A program made the position numbers and the translations under genes. Under the pieces are notes generated by a model. The model did no database searches. It was not told the origin of the DNA and saw only the letters and a list, made by a program, of their open reading frames with translations. From JBBATK01 sp044228285 (GTDB lineage Bacteria > Bacteroidota > Ignavibacteria > Kapaibacteriales > NICIL-2), in the NCBI GenBank assembly GCA_044228285.1, contig JBGAVD010000004.1:248001-312000 (forward strand): a stretch of 64,000 bases of DNA, written 5' to 3'. Position 1 is the first letter of the stretch. Each line of letters begins with the position of its first letter. Shown piece after piece: positions 38,695 through 47,329 of the stretch.

Positions 38695-39245
38695 ACGGAT
38701 ATGTGTTTATGTAGGGAATGGACCTGGTGCTCTTTATCAAATCAACGGTATATCAGATTACCTTCATAGAACCACTGAAGAAACACTGAAGACCCATGCT
38801 GCAGCTCTTTAATCACATAGATCTTGCTTAACTCGAAGCAGCCATTATGACCAGCGCCTCCCGGTATAAACGATCGGCCAGTTCGGAAGATCGTATGGAT
38901 CTCTTATGTCCAGTAGTTGAAAGGCAGTCAGAGAGCCGAACTTGAACGACACCTAAGTCTCTTTATTGCAATAACATAGCGAGACCTGACGGAGCTGAAA
39001 GAGAGCTAAAACAGCCGTGAAAGTGATGCCACTCACTGCAAAATCATCAGTTTTTAGTTTGGGCAAAGATACATGGAGCAGGGGAAACCCAAGCTCAGGA
39101 AGCAGCTCCTGTAGGCACTATGCGCTTGATTATTCCCACCTTAGCCCCTATCTTTGTAATCTATCTCGCTGCGTGAGTCTGTTTCACTATAACACCGAAC
39201 ATTAACGGAACGCAGCACCGTTACTTCGTTCACAAGGATTTTACA
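38695..39245. other. Non-coding divergent region upstream of rpsA
   Basis: About 550 bp with no supported gene. It separates the divergent lptG and rpsA genes. The right end holds a good promoter at 39126-39156, leaving a 90-base rpsA leader. No further structure was recognised. Confidence 0.6.
39126..39156 (+). promoter_or_regulatory. Bacteroidota-type promoter of rpsA
   Basis: TTG at 39126-39128, a 20-bp spacer and TATCTTTG at 39149-39156. The box is identical to that before valS. Confidence 0.62.
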
Positions 39246-41267
39246 ATGTCCGAAACAACACAACCCATGGAAGACAAGCCAATGGAAGCGGTTGAAATAG
39301 TATCCGATGCATCAGCTATCCTGGATATTATGGAAGACGCTCCAGTGCAACTTTCAAAGAAGAGTACCTTAGCAGCCATTTTGGAGGGTGATCTCGACCT
39401 CGATTTCAACGGTCTGGATAACGACGCATTTGAGAAAATGTTGTCGACCAAGATGACGCATATAAAAGAAGACGAAATGGTTCACGGCCGCGTGGTCGCT
39501 ATTTCGAAAGACGAAATTCTCGTTGATATCGGATTCAAATCACTCGGTGTGGTTCCGCGTGCGGAGTTTTCCGTAGCTGCCGACTCACTACAGATTGGTG
39601 AAGAGATTGACGTGTTTGTTGACAAGATGGAAGATGCTTCCGGTCGTTTAGTTCTGTCACGTCGTCGTGCAGACTTTATGAAGACCTGGAACGACATCAT
39701 GTCACACTATGAAAAGCAAGATGTTATCCCAGTACGTATTCTCCGTCGTATCAAAGGTGGTATGGTCGTGGATCTTCTGGGTATCGAAGCATTTTTACCA
39801 GGTTCACAAATTGATGTCCGTCCAGTACGTGACTTCGACATTTGGGTTGGAAAGACTATCGACGTTCGCGTTGTGAAGGTCAACAACCCAAGTGAGAATG
39901 TTGTTGTGAGTCATAAGATTCTCCTTGAGGAGCAAATCTCCGAGCAACGTGGTAAGATCATCTCCTCATTGGAGAAGGGTCTCATTCTCGAAGGTGTTGT
40001 CAAGGCTATTGCAGACTTCGGTGTGTTCGTTGACTTGGGTGGCGTAGACGGTTTGGTTCACATTACCGATCTCTCATGGGGTCGTGTTAATCACCCATCT
40101 GAGATTGTTAGTCTCGACGAGCAAGTTAAGGTTGCAGTTTTGGACTTCGATCAAGAGAAAAAGCGTATTTCGCTTGGTATGAAGCAACTCACTCCACATC
40201 CTTGGGATACCATTGGCGAGAAGTACGAGCCAGGTGTTAAGGTAAGTGGTAAGGTTGTAAGTATCACCGATTACGGTGTCTTTATTGAAATTGAAAAGGG
40301 CGTAGAAGGCTTGATCCACATCAGTGAGATGTCCTGGACACAGCATATCAAGCACCCATCACAGTTGGTTTCACTTGGCCAGATGCTCGAGGCAATCGTC
40401 TTGAATATCGACCGGGACAATCGCAAGTTGGCTTTGGGTATCAAGCAATTGGAACCAGATCCTTGGCAAGACCTGATGAACAAGTATCCTATCGGATCAA
40501 TTCATAAGGGTATTGTTCGCAACCTGACCAACTTTGGTGTGTTTGTAGAACTCGAAGCTGGCGTCGATGGCCTTGTTCACATATCCGACTTGTCATGGAC
40601 GAAGAAGATTCGCCATCCAGGTGAATTTGTGAAGAAGGGTGATACTCTTGAAGTCATTGTGCTAAGCGTTGACCCAGAACACCGCCGTATCTCGCTTGGC
40701 CACAAGCAAATTTCGGACAACCCATGGGATGTATTTGCTGACAAGTTTACTGTCGGTACAGAAACCGAAGGTAAGATTGTTCGCATTATTGACAAGGGTG
40801 TTATCGTTGAAATGCCAGAGGGTGTTGACGGCTTCGTACCATCATCACAACTCTCATTTGCTCCTGTCCGCAGTATTGCAGATTTCTTCCATGTTGGCGA
40901 TGCACTTCCATTGAAGGTTGTGGAATTCGACAAAGAATCGAAGAAGATTGTTCTTTCAGCAGTTGATGCTCTTAAAGGCAAAGACCAAGAGCTGATCGCT
41001 GCATACAACGCAAATCACCCAGTTCCGAACGCTGAGAAGTACGTCGCAGAAGGTGTTGCTCCAACGATCGCACCTGAAGAAGTGGCAGCTATCGAAGCCG
41101 TCGTTGCAGCAGAAAGCGCAATTGTCGTTCCGGAAGAAGTCGTAACGGTGAAGACTGTCCCAGCTGTAAAGTCTGAGGCAGATGCGGTTGTTGCTGATCC
41201 AGCAGCGGATGCGCCAGTAGCGGATGCACCAGCATCTGAAGCTCCTGACGAGACACCAGCGGCATAA
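39246..41267 (+). CDS. rpsA: 30S ribosomal protein S1
   Basis: 673 residues. S1 binds the 30S subunit and helps recruit mRNA, which matters in lineages with few Shine-Dalgarno sequences. Six S1 OB-fold repeats are visible, beginning at about residues 62, 145, 235, 322, 407 and 492; the last four share the FGVFVDL...GLVHISDLSW pattern. Repeats 1 and 2 are diverged, as in all S1 proteins. After about residue 600 comes an acidic Ala/Pro/Val/Glu-rich tail (EEVAAIEAVVAAESAI, then DAPVADAPASEAPDE) that is probably disordered. The gene has its own promoter and terminator. Confidence 0.96.
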   Translation: MSETTQPMEDKPMEAVEIVSDASAILDIMEDAPVQLSKKSTLAAILEGDLDLDFNGLDNDAFEKMLSTKMTHIKEDEMVHGRVVAISKDEILVDIGFKSLGVVPRAEFSVAADSLQIGEEIDVFVDKMEDASGRLVLSRRRADFMKTWNDIMSHYEKQDVIPVRILRRIKGGMVVDLLGIEAFLPGSQIDVRPVRDFDIWVGKTIDVRVVKVNNPSENVVVSHKILLEEQISEQRGKIISSLEKGLILEGVVKAIADFGVFVDLGGVDGLVHITDLSWGRVNHPSEIVSLDEQVKVAVLDFDQEKKRISLGMKQLTPHPWDTIGEKYEPGVKVSGKVVSITDYGVFIEIEKGVEGLIHISEMSWTQHIKHPSQLVSLGQMLEAIVLNIDRDNRKLALGIKQLEPDPWQDLMNKYPIGSIHKGIVRNLTNFGVFVELEAGVDGLVHISDLSWTKKIRHPGEFVKKGDTLEVIVLSVDPEHRRISLGHKQISDNPWDVFADKFTVGTETEGKIVRIIDKGVIVEMPEGVDGFVPSSQLSFAPVRSIADFFHVGDALPLKVVEFDKESKKIVLSAVDALKGKDQELIAAYNANHPVPNAEKYVAEGVAPTIAPEEVAAIEAVVAAESAIVVPEEVVTVKTVPAVKSEADAVVADPAADAPVADAPASEAPDETPAA

Positions 41268-41312
41268 GTCTTGTACTGGTCTTTTTTGGACCGATACACA
41301 TTCTTTTTTCAT

Positions 41313-41343
41313 AAAACAGCACGTCCTCCGGACGTGCTGTTTT
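41313..41343 (+). terminator. Rho-independent terminator of rpsA
   Basis: A perfect 14-bp stem (AAAACAGCACGTCC, loop TCC, exact complement) ends in TTTT, 45 bp after the rpsA stop. Confidence 0.92.
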
Positions 41344-41454
41344 AGTTTGTACCGAGTTCTGAAGCAGCGAACAAGGAGAAGTGCTTCTTGGTGCTCGCTC
41401 CAATAGCGTTGAGTTAGTATCTGTGTTTCTTTCTCTTTGAGTCGAGGTACCTTC

Positions 41455-42738
41455 GTGTCAACTATTGAAGTAGATCAACAAACAAACTTGCTACAGGTTG
41501 CAGTTCTTAGTATAGGGGACGAACTCTGTATAGGCCAAGTAATAAACAGCAATGCTGCTTGGATTGCAGAACAGTGTTCCATACTGGGCGCACACGTGAG
41601 CGAGCATCGAGTAGTACCCGATAGCCCTGAAGTCATGCTTCAAGCACTCCGCGAGTTGGCTGCGACTCATGATGTTATTCTCATGACAGGAGGTTTGGGA
41701 CCAACTCATGATGACATCACAAAGGCAGTACTCTGTCAGTACTTTGATGACGAACTCATAGTAGACGCAAAAACGCTACAAGAGTTAGAGCTCTTGTTTG
41801 AGCAGCGCAAACGAGTGCTCACCGATCGCAATCGAGCGCAAGCATTAGTTCCCTCGAAAGCTACCGCGTGGTCGAATGCGCGTGGTAGTGCCCCTGGCTT
41901 GAGTTTCCTCCATAATCAAGTGCTCTACGTTGCAATGCCTGGGGTGCCACAGGAAATGAAGGCGATCATGCAGGACCACATCTTGGCTTTGATCGAGCAA
42001 ACATTGCGCGCGGGATCGTATCATATTATGCGATACAAAACATACACGGCAAGCGGTATTGCAGAGTCTAGTCTCGCCGACCTTCTCGGTGATCCAGAGC
42101 ATTTTCTTGGCGGACATCAACTTGCCTTCCTGCCGTCCTACAGTGCCGTGCGATTGAGGTTAAGCGTTTCTGCTGCGTCTATTGATGAAGCAGACAAGAT
42201 TATTGAAACAATAGGCTCATACATTAAGCAGACGGTAGGGAAGTATATTGTTGCTGAAGACAAAGCAAGCCTGAACAGTACTCTTCACGATGCACTTGTG
42301 CAAAGCGGAAAAACACTTGCTCTTGCTGAATCCTGTACAGGAGGAATGCTTGGCATGCTCTTCACGGATAACTCTGGGTCGTCTGCCTACTTTCTAGGCG
42401 GAATTCAGTGCTACTCAAATCAATCCAAGCATCGCGAACTCGGAGTTGCCGAATCAATGCTGGACCACTATGGTGCTGTCAGTCAGCAAGTTGTCGAGGC
42501 ATTAGCAGTAGGTGCGCGCAATCGATTTGAGTCTGACTATAGTCTTGCCATTAGCGGAATAGCTGGTCCAGAGGGTGGCACGAGCGATAAGCCGGTGGGG
42601 ACTATTTGGATTGCGTTGGCATCCGAGAAGGGTGTTGTTTCGCAACTTCACCATTTTGGTAGCGATCGGAACGCAAATCGGGAACGAGCCTGTGCGGCAG
42701 CTCAGCTCCTCTTGTTGGAGCAGCTCAGAAGTTTGTGA
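41455..42738 (+). CDS. cinA: CinA family nicotinamide-nucleotide amidase / molybdopterin-binding-like protein
   Basis: 427 residues. The GTG at 41455 is chosen because GAGG lies seven bases upstream; a TTG at 41437 is also open. The N-terminal MoCF-like (COG1058) domain has VLSIGDELCIGQVINSNAAW and MTGGLGPTHDDITK and is linked to ADP-ribose pyrophosphatase activity in the family. The C-terminal domain (ALAESCTGGMLGMLFTDNSGSS, then SGIAGPEGGTSDKPVGTIWIAL) is the NMN deamidase (PncC) domain. The two-domain length is the usual one for CinA. It acts in recycling of pyridine nucleotides. It follows rpsA, after that gene's terminator. Confidence 0.93.
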   Translation: MSTIEVDQQTNLLQVAVLSIGDELCIGQVINSNAAWIAEQCSILGAHVSEHRVVPDSPEVMLQALRELAATHDVILMTGGLGPTHDDITKAVLCQYFDDELIVDAKTLQELELLFEQRKRVLTDRNRAQALVPSKATAWSNARGSAPGLSFLHNQVLYVAMPGVPQEMKAIMQDHILALIEQTLRAGSYHIMRYKTYTASGIAESSLADLLGDPEHFLGGHQLAFLPSYSAVRLRLSVSAASIDEADKIIETIGSYIKQTVGKYIVAEDKASLNSTLHDALVQSGKTLALAESCTGGMLGMLFTDNSGSSAYFLGGIQCYSNQSKHRELGVAESMLDHYGAVSQQVVEALAVGARNRFESDYSLAISGIAGPEGGTSDKPVGTIWIALASEKGVVSQLHHFGSDRNANRERACAAAQLLLLEQLRSL

Positions 42739-43195
42739 CGACGTGATGGATGCCGTGTGTCTGTGTCGAAGAATGTCTGGAGATTCGAAGAGCAAAACAC
42801 TGACAAATGATCCAACTCCGATGTGAAACAAGCTGCTGTATTTATCGGTCGATGGTTGAGCTAGAGTTTGCTGCATCGATTCTAAGGTGCCCTTCCATTG
42901 ATTCGTAGAATCCCTGCACAATAGTCAGAGAAGCGCAGCTCGTTCGTAAAACAGGTACTCAACGAAAGCTTGAATGAAGCATGACTTCTGTGTCGGTTGA
43001 GGCAGGAGAAAAATCGCAGTTTATATATACCTCAGCCCTCTTAGCAGCTAGTGAAAGCAGCGCTTTCACCCAAGCAGAGCCAGAACTGCTAAATTGACTC
43101 AGATTCCACCCCAAGTGTGGAAAATCTGCCAGAATTACCATGATTTCTTAGCGTATTTTTGCTTTTCTGTCAAAGTTCACCTCTCCTCGTTTAGC
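42739..43195. other. Non-coding region upstream of gyrA
   Basis: About 455 bp without a supported gene. It contains the gyrA -7 box at 43154. A single DnaA-box-like TTTTCCACA is seen on the minus strand near 43116-43124, but no cluster. Nothing else is recognised. Confidence 0.55.
43154..43161 (+). promoter_or_regulatory. TAnnTTTG -7 box of gyrA
   Basis: TATTTTTG lies 34 bp before the chosen gyrA ATG. The -33 element is not obvious. Confidence 0.5.
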
Positions 43196-45661
43196 ATGGC
43201 ATTACACAGTGAAAAGATCCTTCCGGTATTGCTGGAAGATCAAATGCGCGGGTCCTACCTCGATTATTCGATGTCGGTTATTGTCTCTCGTGCACTCCCG
43301 GACGTCCGTGACGGATTAAAACCGGTGCACCGTCGTATTCTGTATGCGATGCAGGAGCTTGGTTTGAGTCCAAGCCGGCCGTATAAGAAGTCAGCTCGTC
43401 TCGTCGGGGAAGTACTTGGTAAGTACCACCCTCACGGTGACTCTTCCGTGTATGATGCAATGGTGCGTATGGCCCAAGAGTGGTCATTGCGTTATCCGCT
43501 TGTGGATGGACAAGGGAACTTTGGTTCGGTCGACGGAGATCCTCCAGCGGCTATGCGTTATACCGAGACTCGTTTGGCATCCATCTCCAACGAAGTTCTT
43601 CGAGATATTGATAAAGACACGGTTGACTTCCAGCCAAACTTCGATGATTCGCTCGAAGAGCCTAAAGTTCTGCCAACGGTTGTGCCATTACTTCTGGTTA
43701 ACGGAGCCGGTGGTATTGCTGTTGGTATGGCGACAAACATTCCTCCTCATAACCTTAGAGAAGTTGTTCGCGGTCTCAAAGCTCTTATTGAGAATCCGGC
43801 TACTTCAAGCAATGACTTGATGCAGTACATCACTGCTCCTGACTTCCCAACGGGCGGTGTGATTTATGGATATGAAGGAGTGCGTGATGCCTACTTGACA
43901 GGCCGAGGTAAGGTCATCGTGCGAGCACGTGCATCAGTTGAGACAGCAAAGAATGGTCGGGAGTCTATCATCATCACCGAGCTGCCTTACCAAGTTTCGA
44001 AGGCAAGCTTGATCGAGAAGATTGCAGATCAAGTACGCGATAAAGTGTTAGAGGACATCTCGGATATCCGCGACGAATCTGATCGTGACGGTATGCGTAT
44101 TGTGATTGAGCTGAAGCGTGATGGCGTGCCTCTTGTAGTGCTCAACAATCTGTATAAGCATACAGCAATGCAAACAACCTTTGGTTGTATCATGCTGGCA
44201 CTTGTTGATGGCCGTCCACGCATCCTCGAACTGCGCGAAATGCTCCAGCATTTCATTGATTTCCGCGTCGAAGTCATCGTTCGTCGTACTCGATTCGAAC
44301 TCGCTGCGGCTGAAAAGCGAGCGCACATCTTGGAAGGCTTCATTATTGCCTTGGATAACATTGATGAAGTTATCAAGACCATTAAGGAATCTCCAACCGT
44401 CGAGGTAGCAAGCGAACGCTTGCAAAAGCGTTTTTCGTTGAGTGAGATTCAAGCTCGAGCTATTCTAGACATGCGTCTCCAGCGATTGACAGGTTTGGAA
44501 CGCGAGAAGATCATGAATGAGTATCGCGAGATCATTCAACTCATTGAAAAATTGAAATCTATCCTTGCTAGCAAAGAACTGCAACTCAAGATGATCGGTG
44601 ACGAACTCACCTTCATCGATGAGAAGTATGGTGATGAGCGTCGTACAGATATTGTGTTTGATTCACGTGATTTCACGGTAGAAGACATGATAGCAAATGA
44701 AGAAGTCATCGTGACCATTTCTCACAAGGGCTTCATCAAGCGCACACCTGTGAACTCGTATCGCCGTCAAGGACGTGGCGGACGTGGTCTCAGCGGAGCT
44801 GGTACCTACGAAGACGATTATGTAGAGAATCTGTTCCGTGCTGCAACGCACGACTATCTCTTGTGCTTCACGGATAAGGGACGTTGTTACCGCGTTAAGG
44901 TGTACGATATCCCTGAAGGCTCGAGAAACGCTAAGGGGCGCTCCATCGCGAACATTATCCAGAAGCCAGCCGATGAGCGGGTTACAGCGTACTTGCTGGT
45001 GCAAGGAGCTTTTGGTGATGATCAGTTCATCTTCATGTGTACAAAGAATGGTACCGTAAAGAAAACGCAGCTTTCGGAATTCGAAAGTGTACGGGCGAAC
45101 GGTAAAGTTGCTTTGACCCTTGAAGAAGGAGATATCCTCCTAGCTGCAAGACTAACTGATGGTACCTGCGACATCATCGTCGGTACGCGCGAAGGTTCCG
45201 CTTGCCGCTTCCGTGAAAGCGATGTTCGCACAATGGGTAGAACAGCAGCAGGCGTGCGTGGTATTAGTCTTCAAGGTGATGACTTTGTGGTGTCGATGAT
45301 TGCTCTGAAGAGAGCGGATTCACAGGTGATTATCATCGGTCAGAATGGCTACGGTAAGCGCACACGATTTGAAGACTTCAGATTGACCCGTCGCGGAGCC
45401 AAGGGAGTTATCTCTATGAATGTTACCGAAAAGACTGGACAAGTTGTGTCGATAGCAGAGATTACCGACAGCGATGATCTGGTTGTCATGACGCAGAAGG
45501 GTATCCTCATTCGCCAGCCTTCAGATTCTATTCGTATCATCGGACGAAATACACAAGGCGTTCGCCTCATTCGTCTTGATGAAGGCGATACCATCGCCGA
45601 CATCACCATTGTGCCACACGATGATGAGGAAGATGTAGAGACTGAAGAAGTCGCTTCATAA
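43196..45661 (+). CDS. gyrA: DNA gyrase subunit A
   Basis: 821 residues from ATG 43196; the frame is open 34 codons further, but that part is unlike GyrA and would overlap the -7 box. The catalytic Tyr is in AAMRYTETR (Y122). The quinolone-resistance region HPHGDSSVYD keeps Ser 83 and Asp 87, the sensitive residues in E. coli numbering. The C-terminal beta-pinwheel starts with a GyrA-box-like RQGRGGRG near residue 523, which marks gyrase rather than topoisomerase IV. With GyrB it introduces negative supercoils. gyrB is not in the window. The gene is monocistronic by spacing. Confidence 0.96.
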   Translation: MALHSEKILPVLLEDQMRGSYLDYSMSVIVSRALPDVRDGLKPVHRRILYAMQELGLSPSRPYKKSARLVGEVLGKYHPHGDSSVYDAMVRMAQEWSLRYPLVDGQGNFGSVDGDPPAAMRYTETRLASISNEVLRDIDKDTVDFQPNFDDSLEEPKVLPTVVPLLLVNGAGGIAVGMATNIPPHNLREVVRGLKALIENPATSSNDLMQYITAPDFPTGGVIYGYEGVRDAYLTGRGKVIVRARASVETAKNGRESIIITELPYQVSKASLIEKIADQVRDKVLEDISDIRDESDRDGMRIVIELKRDGVPLVVLNNLYKHTAMQTTFGCIMLALVDGRPRILELREMLQHFIDFRVEVIVRRTRFELAAAEKRAHILEGFIIALDNIDEVIKTIKESPTVEVASERLQKRFSLSEIQARAILDMRLQRLTGLEREKIMNEYREIIQLIEKLKSILASKELQLKMIGDELTFIDEKYGDERRTDIVFDSRDFTVEDMIANEEVIVTISHKGFIKRTPVNSYRRQGRGGRGLSGAGTYEDDYVENLFRAATHDYLLCFTDKGRCYRVKVYDIPEGSRNAKGRSIANIIQKPADERVTAYLLVQGAFGDDQFIFMCTKNGTVKKTQLSEFESVRANGKVALTLEEGDILLAARLTDGTCDIIVGTREGSACRFRESDVRTMGRTAAGVRGISLQGDDFVVSMIALKRADSQVIIIGQNGYGKRTRFEDFRLTRRGAKGVISMNVTEKTGQVVSIAEITDSDDLVVMTQKGILIRQPSDSIRIIGRNTQGVRLIRLDEGDTIADITIVPHDDEEDVETEEVAS

Positions 45662-45683
45662 GAGCACGAGATCGCATAGACAC

Positions 45684-45707
45684 GAAGGGGCTCGCAAGAG
45701 TCCCTTC
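45684..45707 (+). terminator. Likely terminator hairpin after gyrA
   Basis: GAAGGGGCTC, loop GCAA and GAGTCCCTTC form a 10-bp stem with one G-T pair, 23 bp after the gyrA stop. The following TTC is a poor T tract, so termination may be weak. Confidence 0.6.
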
Positions 45708-45834
45708 TTCGTACAATAAATTCGTACGATCATGTTCCAATCCCAAGATGGTTGGATGAGTCTGCAGAACGAGAATTGATTAAAAGCTGCTTACTCAGCG
45801 AGTAAGCTATTGAGAACTTTCATTGAATACAAAC

Positions 45835-46803
45835 ATGAGCACCAAGACCACCCATTTCGACATTGCAATCATTGGCTCTGGACCAGCAGGATTCACCGCT
45901 GCTATTTATGGCGCACGCGCCAGCCAGAAAGTTGTCGTGTTTGAAGGATTACAACCAGGTGGTCAACTTACCATTACAACTGAGGTAGAGAACTATCCTG
46001 GCTTTGAGCATGGGATCATGGGTCCTGAAATGATGGATGTATTCCGCAAGCAAGCACAGCGCTTCGGTGCAGAATCTGTCTATGAGCTCATTGAAGAACT
46101 CGATGCCTCACAACGACCATTTCGTTTGGTTTCTGATCGTAAGACAGAGTACACCGCTGATGCAATCATAGTCGCTACAGGTGCAAGTGCTCGATTGCTT
46201 GGAACCAAAGGTGAACAAGAGTATATGGGGTATGGCGTATCGGCATGCGCGACCTGCGACGGATTCTTTTATCGCAATCTTCAAGTGATTGTTGTTGGTG
46301 GAGGCGACACCGCGATGGAAGAAGCAAACTATCTTACTCGATTTGCAGATACTGTTCATATCGTTCATCGACGCGAAGAATTTCGAGCCTCGAAAATTAT
46401 GCTTGAACGAGCGAAAGCGAATCCGAAGATTAAGTTCATCACAAACACGGTTATCGATGAGTATCTCGGCGAAGTCTTGCCTAGCGGCCTCAAAAAGCTT
46501 CTCTCAGTTCGTTTAAAGAACGTTGTTAGTGGTGCAGAGGAAGTGATGCCCATAGATGGCGTGTTCGTTGCAATCGGTCACGAACCAAATACAAAACTCT
46601 TCAAAGGAATGCTGGACTTAGACGAAACTGGGTATATCCAGACCAAGGGCAAGTCTAGTTACACAAATGTTGACGGAATCTTTGCTTGCGGTGATGCGCA
46701 GGATAGCGTTTATCGACAAGCGATCACTGCAGCGGGTAGCGGCTGTATGGCGGCAATTGATGCCGAACGATGGCTTGAAACCGTCCGTCACAACAGTAAG
46801 TAA
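45835..46803 (+). CDS. trxB: Thioredoxin-disulfide reductase
   Basis: 322 residues from ATG 45835 (a TTG four codons earlier is open). It transfers electrons from NADPH via FAD to thioredoxin. FAD-binding IIGSGPAGFTAAIYGARA is at the N-terminus. The redox-active CATCDG lies near residue 140, followed by the NADPH motif VVGGGDTAMEEANYLT with HRREEFRASK. The C-terminal GIFACGDAQDSVYRQAITAAGSGCMAA binds FAD. The length is normal for low-molecular-weight TrxR. It is followed 27 bp later by the DUF486 gene. Confidence 0.96.
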   Translation: MSTKTTHFDIAIIGSGPAGFTAAIYGARASQKVVVFEGLQPGGQLTITTEVENYPGFEHGIMGPEMMDVFRKQAQRFGAESVYELIEELDASQRPFRLVSDRKTEYTADAIIVATGASARLLGTKGEQEYMGYGVSACATCDGFFYRNLQVIVVGGGDTAMEEANYLTRFADTVHIVHRREEFRASKIMLERAKANPKIKFITNTVIDEYLGEVLPSGLKKLLSVRLKNVVSGAEEVMPIDGVFVAIGHEPNTKLFKGMLDLDETGYIQTKGKSSYTNVDGIFACGDAQDSVYRQAITAAGSGCMAAIDAERWLETVRHNSK

Positions 46804-46830
46804 TAACTCAGAGAGAAGGAAAGGTCGAGC

Positions 46831-47199
46831 ATGATAGCAACGATTTGTGTGATACTATTGTTGTTTTCCAATGCCTTTATGACTGCTGCTTGGTATGGGC
46901 ATTTACGTTTGTCAGACTACCCGTGGTTCCAGCGCCTCAATCTCTTTGGGATCATCCTCTTTAGCTGGATGATAGCTCTTTTTGAATACTGCTTTCAAGT
47001 TCCCGCAAATCGCCTTGGCTACCAAGACAATGGTGGACCCTTCAGCCTCATCCAACTGAAAGTGCTCCAAGAAGTCATCACTCTTGTAGTCTTCGCTCTC
47101 TTTAGCGTCTTGTTCTTTAAGAACGAAAGTCTGCGATGGAATCACGCAGTTGCTGGGATATTACTGGTCGGAGCTGTATACTTCGCCTTCAAAGACTAA
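46831..47199 (+). CDS. DUF486 (DMT superfamily) small membrane protein
   Basis: 122 residues with four predicted helices (2-20, 35-52, 68-90, 100-120). Phrases such as FSNAFMTAAWYGHL, RLNLFGIILFSWMIALFEY and VPANRLGY match the DUF486 family, a small drug/metabolite-transporter relative. Its substrate is unknown. It lies 27 bp after trxB in the same direction and may be co-transcribed. Confidence 0.88.
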   Translation: MIATICVILLLFSNAFMTAAWYGHLRLSDYPWFQRLNLFGIILFSWMIALFEYCFQVPANRLGYQDNGGPFSLIQLKVLQEVITLVVFALFSVLFFKNESLRWNHAVAGILLVGAVYFAFKD

Positions 47200-47329
47200 G
47201 TGTCGCGTCTCTTTTTCGAGAGTAGCTTGATACTCTGTATACCATGGATAGCTTAGCGCATTCGGCAGCCTAGTTGTAGCAGGTAAGGCTGGGCCGAGAT
47301 GTCGTTCGATCGAGTTTAGTAGTATGTGA

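Noticed and set aside
43005..43195. Possible replication origin next to gyrA
   Set aside because: Only one DnaA-box-like sequence is seen and there is no AT-rich cluster or dnaA/dnaN gene.
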